Program-made: the position numbers and the translations under genes
In this document: positions 12,501-23,045 of the stretch, piece by piece
How positions within the stretch are numbered: position 1 is the first letter of the stretch
How the letters are laid out: each line of letters starts with the position of its first letter
The notes under the pieces: model-generated
What the model was told of the DNA's origin: nothing
Seen by the model: only the letters and a program-made list of their open reading frames with translations
The model's database searches: none
NCBI GenBank assembly: GCA_947568835.1
Contig: OX387606.1
Location: 5,704,001-5,768,000 of the forward strand
Source: Protonemura montana
Taxonomy: Eukaryota > Arthropoda > Insecta > Plecoptera > Nemouridae
Length of the DNA: 64,000 nt
Direction of reading: 5' to 3'

Positions 12501-15500
12501 ATGGTACGTGGACAGTTAACATTTACTATACTGGGACGTTGTTGGCGTTCCTATCTTTAGCAAGACGTTTCAACCTTTCGTGGTGAATGCTTTTCACAAG
12601 AAACCTTTTCAAGTTGTGAACAGTTCCTTTAACACTCGACACGACTGCGTCAATGTCTTGCTTTTCAGCAGTATACCACTGATTTACACTTGCCACTATC
12701 GCTGGTTGATTTGTGGTGTTTAGCGACGCACTGTTTTGACAACTGGCCCTGCGGCACTAGTCTAATGGCGTCGGTGAATGAGTGGATGATGAACCTAACC
12801 TAGTCTAGAAGGGAGGAGGGGAAACCCGATGTCGGCACGTGGCCTACTCCTGTCGAAGAGCACCAAAGGGACCACCGGCTTAACGTCCCTTCCGAAGGAC
12901 GGTACAGCTCAAACACCAGGATTCCTCCATAAATCCATGCTGTCGAGAGGTTGATAAGTAAGGCGCATGAAGTTGGTGTACTAACTTTCATCCCTCCAAC
13001 CTCTCTCCCGAACAGAACTGGTAATTTGTATGATAGTCACACCTGACTCAGCGCAGTGTTGCTTAACTTCGGTGATCTCATGAGAACCGGTGTTTCCAAC
13101 ACGCCAAACCTTTCGATCATCAATCTCTGTGCCAGTGTGAAAATAAAAGTTAGACGCATTCGAACCGAAAGTAGCGAAAACCAGCTGAAGTATTTTTTCA
13201 ATTGACCGTAGCCAAGCACTCTGCGTACATTCGAAGGGAAGTCACGGATGTGTAGAAACCCTCGGTATCCCCAATTGCATTCTCAAAGATAAGAAATTGC
13301 AGATCCTGCCGCTTGACCAGCAAATAATCCTCTAGCCGGCCGGCCTCACCTTATCGCATTCGCATTTCCCGGCGACGCGGTAATGGCAAGAAGGGGTTGG
13401 AAGGGTGGGGGGGGGAGGTGTGGTGCGTGAATTGGGCCAAGCTGCACAAGTGGGTCACTGGGCTGATGGGGGGGGGCCTAGCCCGAGCTGGGACAAGGGC
13501 CGGCGCTGGGCCAACGGAATCGTGATTGCCCGACGCCGACGCCGACACCGAGGTGTTGCTGCGAACGTCGTTGAGCCAGGCGGCGGCAGCAGCCATTGCC
13601 AGGGTCGACCCCTTCAAGCGTCATCGATTTGTGCGCAATATGTCTGCGTAATTGCGAGTGCGTACTTTACTTGACGCACTTGCGTTTTGCACGCGGCTTT
13701 TGCTTCGCGTCCCGGGCGAAGTGCGTGCCGCTTGGGCTGGCCCGGGGGTTGGGAGGGGGCTGACTTTTCACGGGACGCAGCGTAAACGGGACTTTTTGGG
13801 GGAGGATCGATATCGCGTGATAGTTATGTATGTCACGCGTAGCACTGTATTTGACGGCCTCTTCTGTACCTCGAGAATGTGTCAGGGGTATATGGCCACT
13901 TGGACGGAATGCTTTTGGAGTCCGTGCAGGAGCTGTCAGCTGGTGGCTATTGCAAAAAGTCGTTTCAAAACTCGCGGCAGCGATTGCTTGTTGCTGAAAC
14001 GTCGAATGCCGAAAGAAAATGCAACACATACGAAACGTTTTTCCGTTTCTCTGGCCCAGTGACTGCGAGTTTTTCACCGGTCGGTTCGGCTCGACCGGTG
14101 ACTGCAATCACGTGCTCCTCCGGTGCGGTTTTTCGGCTGCGCTCGACCGCCCGGTTTCCCTCCGGCGGCCTTGACGAGTCCGCCCGCGAAGTGTGCCAAA
14201 GCCAGACGCTATCCGACGCTTGAGGGCGTCGTTGTGCACAACAGGGTGCCTAGGCGATCTATCTTTAGCTGAAGGACTCTACAGAAAATGTCCAGCCGAA
14301 AATCTCGAAGGAGCGTGAGAAGGAAAAGATGTTAAACCAAACGCATGTGTCATCGGTATTACAATAAAATGGTGAGGTTTACGTGCCGCCAACTGTCTCA
14401 AGTATTCCGCATTGGTTCAATTCCTTTGCGCCTCGTCGTTGCATTCGCAATGCCCTTGCCGACTGGGGCGGCGCTGGTGCGATGCCAGACGGTGACAAGA
14501 CGACAGCGACGAGAGGTTGCTGTTATGACGTAACCCCTGCGACACCCACGGCAGTCCTTTAGCGCATCGCAGCGGAGTGCGGCGTTGCAACGCGAGGCGT
14601 TTCGGCGGCTACGGCCGAAAGGGGACAGAGGTGGAAACCGCGCATTAATCGCTGGAGTTTTCCATGCCAATTACAGACGCTTGATGGCGGCAAAGTGTGA
14701 GAACAAGAAACAAGCGGAGTGCGCGGATTGGTTGATGGCATGTAGAAAAATAGCCGGCTTGAATCTCGCGAATTTTTCCCCCGCGTCTTCGCGCAGGTCA
14801 CGTGTCACTCGGCGTTTTCTTGCTGGAGGCGCTGCCTCGGGCGTCCCTCGGGTAACCTAATTGCCATGTTTCGCTAGCACCTATTTACGCTCCCCGATAT
14901 ACTGGGTTATTAGGTCGCCGGCAAACAGCAAAGAAACCACGCGCTCTACGCCGTATTGCAAAACTTGATCGAGCTGCGAGATTTGTTCGTCTTGTTTTGC
15001 AAATAAATCATGTCTCCCCCTTTGCACTTTGACGTCGTTCAACGTGAAAGGAATAAATACAAGCGACGCGAGTCACCTAGAATCTAATTCGACGCTTAAT
15101 TGTTTTTGTAAAAGCTTTTACTGGGAACGAGCGAGTCACTTTATTTTGCGGGAATACTGCAAATGCAATTTTCCTTGTGGTGCAGCACACCGCGCGCGCG
15201 ATTCTCTCCTTGCCAAGTTTCCACACTCCGTGTCCGTGCGTGGCCCGGCCTGGTAATGCACATCGCAGATAAAAGTGCCGCTATTGGCACACGTTGCACT
15301 CACATCCCGGTTTCGCAAGCGTTCGGCGGCAGCTCCCGCATGTCCGGTGTTGCTCTTTGAGGTGTCAGCGGCTATCCAGAACGGCCGTGCATTGCGACCC
15401 GCCCCATCGGCGACAGTGTTGTGCCTGCTGGCCGAAAGTACGTATTTGCCAAAGTACAGCTAGTGTGCTCCTAACTTACAGCCAGATCGACATGCCAAGT

Positions 15501-18500
15501 ACGCCAGAGCCGCTCCCAAAAAGGCAAATACACGTTATTTAATTACGAATATGTTAAAAATTAGGCTGCGTCGTATATTTCATCATCTCAAATTAAATTT
15601 AGAGCTTTTGAGAGCTTCTTTCAGGATGTACCGAGCCATAGGCGCGGGGATTAATTCGTCAATGGCCATAAGAATTGTAATCGCCAAATCGGACACTAAC
15701 GATATGAAAGCCCAGGAGGGTAAAAAAGCTTCGTCAATTCGCGAATCGCATCTGCGAATTAGGTACAGCTAAGTACATCTTGCAAAGCAGCCATGGGTGA
15801 GATACGTCGTGTATCGCTAGATCGGTCTCAGCGGCGCGCCAGCCAAGTCCCACCCTAGCCTTGAAACCAAGGCTCTTCCTGGTCGCAGACAGCGACGCTG
15901 CCCCGGCCTGCCCGAGCTCACGCGACGCCGACGTCGACGCCGCTAGGAATGCGAAAGGTCGTGCGCTGCGAATGAATCCGCGCGCTGTTTATATACCTAG
16001 TGCATTGCGCCGCACCGCGCCACGTTGTTGCAATTGCTTTGATTTCCGTCGTAAACCCGGAACCAGACGCTGTTTGTCACTGGCATCCTTCGACGTTCGT
16101 CTTGTTTATCCTCGACTATTTTTTTCTTTTCATTTCGATTATATTAATATGATGATTTGCGCCCATGCTTTGTTTACAAACAACACGATGATTTATCTAC
16201 CTATTTTACATCGCCGATGAATTTGTTTGTAACCTTAGGTACCGTACCTTAACATAATGCCGGACAAACAAACATTGAAAACACTCGATCAACAACATAT
16301 GTTGTTTTGATCCTGAATATAATTCGAGGTTGATCGAATAAGAACGACATCCTGCATGGCATGAATCACGGCATCGGTTTTTCGTTGCATTCCATTAGTA
16401 GGCCAGCTGGTTCGATCCCTGGTGCTGACATCCTGTTCGGTGTGATTTGTGCGCTCGCTTTGAATCTTTGCTAGCGTCGTTGCTCATCGCGTACTCGGGC
16501 ACGGCAAGAAGTCCCGTAGCTCAATTCATTCTCGTTTTGGTGTTTTCACCCATTATTTAACCGAAGACTAGAGGCGCGGGTAATTACTCTGTCTCTGCTT
16601 ATCAACCGGACAGCATGAACGGGCTGAATAAACCGACCGTTCGAGTTTTACGGTCCTTCGGATTCGTTAGGTCTTGGAGTTTGTATGCAGTCAAAAGCAA
16701 ATCACACATACATATTTGGGTCTCATTAACCTCCCGCCCTCCTGAACGATGCTAACTTGTATCATCTTTTACGCCACTAGGTTTAGTTTGAACAGCGAAT
16801 TTTAAACCCCTCGTCTAACCTGCCTGTTCTCTTTTGCCCGACCAGGTTGACGACCAAATGAAACTGCTCCAGCATTCGTGGTCAGACATGCTGGTGCTGG
16901 ACCACATTCACCAACGCATGCACAACAACCTCCCCGACGAGACGACGCTGCCGAACGGGCAAAAGTTCGACCTGCTCTGTCTGGGACTGCTCGGGGTGCC
17001 CACCCTAGCCGACCACTTCAACGAGCTCATGGTCAAGCTGCAGGAACTCAAGTTCGACCTCAGCGACTATATCTGCGTCAAGTTCCTGTTGTTGCTCAAC
17101 CCCGGCAAGAGTACGTATCGCGATACATTTGTACATGTGATATCCAAAGAAACTCTTTGCATGCTCTTTCGAATTGAATGCTTAGTTAGCGTTTGATCAT
17201 TTGCTGGAAGAACTGAAAATTTAGTTCCAGGTTGAGAATGAATTGTTGCAAAATTATATATATTTTACGGAGTCCGTGTGGTGCTCAATTGTCATCGTGG
17301 TCACTTTGGAATTCACAGAGTTTCCACAATGCAGTGACTCCGAGTGACATAAGCGGCAAATTCAAATAAAATAAATGGGGGTACTGTATGGTATTGCATG
17401 GTACTTTTGGTTGTGGTCCCATTAGAGGCTTTACATTTAAACCAAAATGCCCACTCCCTCAAAATCTTAAGCGGCCGTGAGGCAGCGGGTACTGCTAGTA
17501 CTTTTATCAACGTTTTCTGATGTCCAAACAATAGGCTATATTTACTTGGTGTGCACTCGACAGGCGTAAGATTTTTACTCAATAAAAGTGCCTACTTTGT
17601 CCGTAATTCTTCGTGTGTAAGAAATGAAGACAAACGTTCTATTTGTCAGCTCGTTTTCCTCTAGTACCGATTATCTTTGGGTGATTTCTCTCTAGACGCA
17701 TGATTATTTATCGATTTCTTAAATATTCATCGGCGTGTATTAAAAAAAAAGTGATAAGGATGTAAGTTCAAGGTCAGATATCTTTCAGATTGGTCTCGTA
17801 AAGTTAAAAATTATTCTGTATTCCCATCGCTGTTAGATAATTACGTAACTTTCTATCTAGTATCCGCTACTGACACAGACCAGAACGAATTTAACCCGAT
17901 GAAAGAGAGACATCTAATTTGGGTCAACTACGAAGAGAGTATAATGAGATTCCCCAACCCGTAACTAGGCCCCGTAGATGGAATATTTACATCAGAGCGA
18001 GCACAAGAAAGAGCATAAGAAAGAAGAGACGACTTTCCTTTTCCACCACTCGGTATTACACGTTGATTACGAAGTAGACTGACCGACCGGTGCGATCGAG
18101 CCAGTGATGAAAGCAACCAGTGAAGCAGATCCCAGAGGCTAGAGCTTACAGAGTAATAATAATACGACGACGACGACGCCGGCCGGTCGGCGAAGGGCCC
18201 TCGGGGCGTCATGCCCCGGCCGGTTGGCCTTGACAGAAGCCCCACATACTTGGCTGGCTAGCTCCGACTCATTTCCTCGCACAGCACGCAACATCTCACT
18301 CGCTCACCTAGCGCGATCGGGCGGCTCAGATATCGCCATCCTCGTCCGACCATTGCTTGCTACCGGACCTTTTTCTAATCCAGCTTCTTTTCATTTTCAT
18401 CGAGTCAGCATTTTCTTTCGTGTTATTTTTTTTATCGTTTTCTATTTTATTACACCGTCATTTCTCTTGATTAAAGCTTTGCTTTGCCGGACTTATTTCT

Positions 18501-19651
18501 CTTCATGGGCACGTGGGATCAGTGAAGTTTGGTAACTTTTATTCTGTCTGCATCTGAAATTATTGCGTGGTTTTAAGCTCAACTATACCAAAAAACCACA
18601 AAGATGCTGGTGGAGGTTATAACAATGAATTCCCCCATCTCACCTCATTAAAATTAAGATTAAAATGCTAACAAAACATGTGTTGAGGTGGGAAACAAAG
18701 CTGTAAAATTAACCATACCAGAAACTGACTTCATGTCAGGTGCACAAATAACGTAACTTAAGTTTTCCTGATTGCCGGAAAAGTAGAAAAGTGACAGAAT
18801 TTTTTACAAGCCATGATTGTAAATTACGGGCACGGATGAAAACTAAACTGCTAAAATTTACGTGGCAATATTTCCCTGCCAAATGCGACTGCAGAGTTTA
18901 TTCTTCACGATTTCAGGCTTTACCTTGACTTCGGCTTGTCATGTTGCCTTATGAGTGTGTTTGTCTTGTTGCAGCCGACGTCAGGGGCATCGCCAACCGC
19001 AAGTGCGTGCAAGAAGGCTTCGAGCAAGTCCAGCAAGCCCTGCTCGACTACACCATCACCTGTTACCCGCAGATTCAAGTACGTCACCATCTAGGAACGA
19101 AACCAGTACTGGAACCTGTCTCGCCGGAACATGTCACCGGTTTCATTAGCAATTGTCATGTTCAGACTCTTTTGAGACGATATTTTTATCAAGCCTAAGC
19201 TTGATTAGCTAGGATTGAAAAATCAGTACCTATGTAACAATGGGATATAAATTTAAGAATTTCTTAAATTGCAAGTATTATGATGTTTTCAATTCAAAGA
19301 GCCAAAAAGTCCTTACGATATGCTGAGAAATTAACCACCAAAAAGTGGGAAATTACCCTTGGAACTTGAAATTTATAATGTGTGAGCTCCAGTTCCGGAT
19401 TGCTGCTCCATTACGTATGCTTAAAAATTATCCCATTGCAAGCAAGAATCGTGCCAGTACACTCTATTCTCTTCCGATTCTAACCCTGCCTGTTTTTTTT
19501 TCAGGACAAATTCTCGAAGCTGCTAAACATCATGCCCGAGATCCACCAGATGGCTAGCCGCGGCGAGGACCACCTTTATCACAAGCACTGCACGGGCGGC
19601 GCGCCCACGCAGACCCTGCTCATGGAGATGCTGCACGCCAAGCGGAAATAG
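5807..19651 (+). CDS. Hr39: Nuclear receptor, NR5 family, Hr39-like (3' part: FTZ-F1 box, hinge, ligand-binding domain)
   Basis: Four + strand exons join in frame: 5807-6546, 16846 to 17104 or 17110, 18975-19078 and 19505-19651 (TAG). NR5 receptors are nuclear transcription factors that usually bind extended half-sites (YCAAGGYCR) as monomers. The first exon opens with the NR5 C-terminal extension or FTZ-F1 box ([20 protein letters not shown]), which directly follows the second zinc finger. A Ser/Gly/Pro-rich hinge follows, then a helical ligand-binding domain (LVLDHIHQRMHNNLPDETT; CVKFLLLLNP; EGFEQVQQALLDYT) ending in an AF-2 helix (LLMEMLHAKRK) just before the stop. The LPDETT and PTQTLLMEMLHAKRK stretches fit the Hr39/NR5B branch better than FTZ-F1/NR5A; this subtype call is from memory of the families. 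Exons encoding the N terminus and zinc fingers are outside the window. No frameshift or stop is seen, and the exon phases agree. Confidence 0.88.
10653..10669. repeat. Poly-G tract (17 G)
   Basis: An uninterrupted G run followed by GCGCGCC. Its length may be unreliable. Confidence 0.9.
12067..12155 (+). promoter_or_regulatory. Candidate intronic core promoter with E-box and TATA box
   Basis: A palindromic TCACGTGA (E-box CACGTG at 12067-12072) lies about 45 bp upstream of TATATAAAA (12117-12125). About 25-30 bp downstream is a plausible start region (TTTGCATTCG). No start site can be proved from sequence. It could serve a shorter isoform of the receptor or be fortuitous. Confidence 0.3.
12329..12337 (+). 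promoter_or_regulatory. NR5-type half-site CCAAGGTCA
   Basis: Matches the extended half-site YCAAGGYCR bound by FTZ-F1/Hr39-type receptors. Similar exact matches are at 2457-2465 and 17768-17776, all within this gene's own introns. The function is inferred only. Confidence 0.3.
16846..17110 (+). CDS. Hr39: Hr39-like exon: core of the LBD
   Basis: It starts after the ACCAG acceptor and reads VDDQMKLLQHSWSDMLVLDH onward to FLLLLNP, the helix 3 to helix 8 region typical of the NR5 fold. The end is ambiguous: a GC donor (GCAAGA) at 17105, giving NP-A-DVRG, or a GT donor (GTACGT) at 17111, giving NP-GKT-DVRG. Both keep phase 1 with the next exon at 18975. Confidence 0.88.
17111..18974. other. Intron of the Hr39-like gene
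   Basis: Nothing coding was recognised. It contains TCAAGGTCA at 17768-17776, a perfect NR5-type half-site, and a GC-rich block near 18,165-18,230. The acceptor is TTGCAG at 18969-18974. Confidence 0.7.
17768..17776 (+). promoter_or_regulatory. NR5-type half-site TCAAGGTCA
   Basis: A perfect match to the YCAAGGTCA element in an intron of the Hr39-like gene. A regulatory role is not shown. Confidence 0.3.
18975..19078 (+). CDS. Hr39: Hr39-like exon: LBD helices 9-10
   Basis: Between TTGCAG and GTACGT. After 2 nt completing the previous codon it reads DVRGIANRKCVQEGFEQVQQ and on to a conserved LLDYT stretch and CYPQIQ. It is 104 nt and ends in phase 0. NR5 proteins carry an EGxEQVQxALLDYT segment at this point. 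Confidence 0.9.
19505..19651 (+). CDS. Hr39: Hr39-like terminal exon with AF-2 helix and stop
   Basis: Begins after TTTTTTTTCAG and runs 49 codons to TAG (19649-19651). It encodes DKFSKLLNIMPEIHQMASRG, then a LYHKHC segment and the AF-2 activation helix LLMEMLHAKRK at the very C terminus, as expected for NR5 receptors, whose AF-2 binds coactivators. It is GC-rich compared with the flanking intron. Confidence 0.92.
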   Translation, partial: DKFSKLLNIMPEIHQMASRGEDHLYHKHCTGGAPTQTLLMEMLHAKRK

Positions 19652-22600
19652 CGCCGCGGCGCCGGCACGCGCGCCTGCCGCCGTCGCCGCCCCTCGGTGG
19701 AAGCGTGAGCGCCGCATGCCTCCACACACGACAGTAAGTGCTTAGTCGGGTTGAGAGCGCCAGGAACGTTTGACGCAGCGTTAGTTGGCTCCTGTGGCGG
19801 CTGATACTTAGCCGTTTTAACTCAGTTTTATTACGAGGCTTTGAAATAACTTGAGACATTTTTTATTCGAATAAGTTCTCTGTCATTAAATGTTACACAA
19901 GCATTTGCTATTGTTGAAATTTTCATGACCTTAAGACTTACTCACCAAGGAAGCTGTAAAATCTTAGCAACAAAAATACAAGTATTTATTTGAATACTTT
20001 CAATCATTACTCCGTATATCTTTGATTCCAGCCCACTTTAATACCTCTGATTATTGGTTTAGTTTATCTGTCCTAGAGCCGTTCGCGCGTTCCCCCGCCG
20101 CCCTCTAAGGACGACCGCTGAACGACGACCGACGAGGCTGTGAAATCGTGTCGAAAACAGACGCTTGTGAAAGTGCGACAAAGTTGGCCGACGCCGAAAC
20201 AAAAAATACATTTCCGCTGACGGTGCCGACGTCAATGCGTCGAGACTCGGTGTTAGCGTAGTGCGTTAGCGTAGTTCCAGACGTGCAAGACACTATTCAA
20301 TAGCGTACGCTACATGTGCAATAACCTAACTAATATTTGGTCATCGAACAAGTTATCGCAGGTATGAAATTAACTTTGCAGAAAGAAATTATTGGCGAAA
20401 TAAGCTTCTATCTCTAATTTTCTACTATACGAGCGCTGGGCAGTGTGACGACCGATCCTGCTCTGCCGTGATCATCGAATAACTTGATGCCTATAAATGA
20501 ATATTTTAATAAAAATAGAAATAAACTGCTTGTTGACTTTTGTGAGAAAAAAAAAACGCCTTTTTAAAAAGTACAAAGTCAAAAAAGTCAGCACTTTGTT
20601 ATGGAGCTACTCACTCAGGATTTGCATCGTTCCCGCAGCGATTGACGGGTGGGGCCGGTCCCCTCCGAGCCGGCCTGGTTTTCCGACCGGGCGCTCCGTT
20701 TCGGGTCAGACCACACTATCCTTGCTCACACCGTCGGTACTACTTTTATTTGAAAGCGCTCGTAAGTCTCTAAGTTTCTTACCAATGTGCGTTCACACAT
20801 TCCAGTGCCCATCGGTGGCCTCGTCTGGAAGGGATACAAGGGCATCGAAAGATAAACAAAAGAAAAGTTTCTTTCTTTTTAACTAACGTATTGAGCGATT
20901 CGCAGTCACGATTCTCATCTTATCTTGTTGGAGAGCCCTAACATTATTTTGCCTTCCGCCACGCAGTCGCCTGGCGCAGCAACGCGCTAAGTGCGGCCAC
21001 ATTCCAAGGCGGACGTTTCGCGCGCCGCACCGCTTTCCGTCGAACCGGGAACCGGGCGGCGGCAGTCGAGACATCATTCAACTTCTTTCTTCACTAACGT
21101 TGCTAGCAAATTATTTTATGTGATCTGTTTTGTTATTTAATTAACAATTCTTCAGCGAAGAAGGGTGTCGGTGGTGGACTAATATAAATCTATATAATTA
21201 TTATATAACTATATATAATATTATGATATGTATAATATTATTGTCTAAGTTTAATAGCATGAAGCATTATTTCTGAACCTTAGAGCGAGGCTGCTGTGGT
21301 CAAAATGTTTATTTGTAAGTGTGTTAAGAGAACGTATTGATATATAAATATATATATATATATAAAATATAGTAATTAGATGTTGCGATTGTTAACTCTG
21401 CACTGGCCGGCGCTGGTATTTGCGGGGCCGGCCGCTCCTTGCAAGGGATGCTTATTCTTTCTGTCCTTCCCCACCTGAAGATTTACCTAATGGCGGCGTC
21501 GTTATCAAGTGCCGTTTGTTCGTGGCATTATATTCATCGACTACAGTGCTCATAGCCGTGCGTCCTTTCACTTTCTGTGTTCACTGACGAAAGATAAAAG
21601 CAAAAAGTAAATAAAGCAAGGATCTGGTCTACATTTACCACTGCAGGCATCCCATGCATTGTTCACTCTCTTTTATTTAAAAGTATTCACAACGGAAACT
21701 GTTGTTATTGTATACTGTATGGAAACATGAATTTACATTATCTTTGATTTTTTAGACAAAACATCTATGTACAGGGGCCGCCCGTAGCCCGAATTGTGGG
21801 CGAGCTGTTTTGCGATGAAGATTATTTTATTTTATAAATATTGAATATTGAGCCCTGAGAGTTGCCGGGTTTTTCGGGGTTACGGGTGGCCATGTTGAAG
21901 TGCTTTAAGGTAGATTGTAACCTTAGACCGATTTCATTTTGTTGTTACATTTTTTTACTGGTAAGGTAATTACCTACATTAAATTTTGACATATCGTTAC
22001 CGCGATACGGCACACTGTTGAATTTTTCCACTCTTTCCTCATGGTTTGGGGTTCGACAGATAGTTATGTTACCTCATCTTTTGCCTCTGTTGCAAAGTCA
22101 CCATGCCTGATGTAAATATAGAAATATGGAACCGTCTGTAACTAGAAGTACTGTAATGTCGCTATTGATTGTAAAAAGGGTTTGCTCTGTCCGTTGTACG
22201 GACATATACATTTATAGGGAATCACACTGGTGAAATGGCTCGTTGCAAAGCAGGTTCTCTATAACGTTTTATAAAAATATAATTTGTTCTTTCGTTTCAG
22301 AATTTATTCTTGTACACACTTAATGTTTGACACTTACGTTTTGGTGACTTTGGAGCCCTACATATAAACCATCGTAATGTTCCGCTTTGGAGCGAGCCAT
22401 TTTCTCATGTGAATCTCATGTCATAAAGTAGGCAACAAGCTGTAGAATAAACCCCCTCACATTTTCAATGGATCTTATTGTGTTTGATACCTACCAACTT
22501 CCACACCACATAATCCAATTGTTTACATTCTAAACTGACTAAAATGAAAAGAAAGTGCAGTAGTTATCTGATCATGTTTCTCTGTGTGTTATTATTAGCA

Positions 22601-23045
22601 CACCATGTTTGCACCTTCTATTGATTTAAAAGTATTATTCCTTTGTTTCTAAGTGTCTCAAATGTAACCCTTTGATCTCTCCTCATTCCTCCCTGCTCTA
22701 AAAAGTGTCACCTTACGCTGAGATGATAAGAGAACTCCATTGAGACATTCTCTTTTTATGCAGTCTAGCCAGTAGCCACCCTACAATTAGTTCAACAGAA
22801 AGGTTCAAATGTCTTTCAGATTACAATCCCTGTCTTTTGAATTTTGACCTTTTGACTTTCTGATTTTATGAAAATATTGAGATGCACTTCTCACCCTTCA
22901 TAGAGCAGTTGTATTTTTAGATAGTGCTGGATGGTAGTGCATAGAAATTTAAGAGTTCGGTGGTGTTTATAAAGAAAGAACCAAACTTATTTTCCTGACT
23001 TGCTTGGTGACTGTTGTTTAGGGCACATCTGATTTAAAAGGTGCT
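19652..23045. other. 3' region of the Hr39-like gene and intergenic spacer
   Basis: No further coding sequence was recognised. Possible poly(A) signals (AATAAA-type) occur near 20,510, 21,610 and 22,445; which is used cannot be told. AT-rich simple sequence lies at about 21,180-21,370. The Hr39-like 3'UTR is probably within the first part and the promoter of the P450 at 23,046 at the end. Confidence 0.6.
21340..21372. repeat. (TA)n simple repeat
   Basis: An imperfect TATATA tract in the putative 3'UTR or intergenic spacer. Confidence 0.8.

Larger units (their letters stand above)
6547..16845. other. Large intron (10.3 kb) of the Hr39-like gene
   Basis: Bounded by GTAAGT at 6547 and ACCAG at 16841-16845. 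No exon or recognisable gene was found inside, on either strand. GC-rich, CpG-containing blocks occur around 6,950-7,280, 9,840-10,030 and 13,330-16,050; the long frames there have skewed composition and no family I recognise. There is a TATA-type core promoter candidate at 12117, an NR5 half-site at 12329-12337, a 17-G tract at 10653-10669 and a hairpin-containing repeat-like block near 12,800-13,030. Confidence 0.7.

Noticed and set aside
13405-14220. Several overlapping long frames on both strands in a GC-rich block
   Set aside because: They are rich in Arg, Gly, Pro and Ser, occur on both strands at once and show no known motif. This is what GC-rich intron DNA gives by chance.
16390-16430. 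GGTTCGATCCC B-box-like sequence
   Set aside because: No A box at a suitable distance and no cloverleaf; a chance or heavily decayed tRNA-like match.
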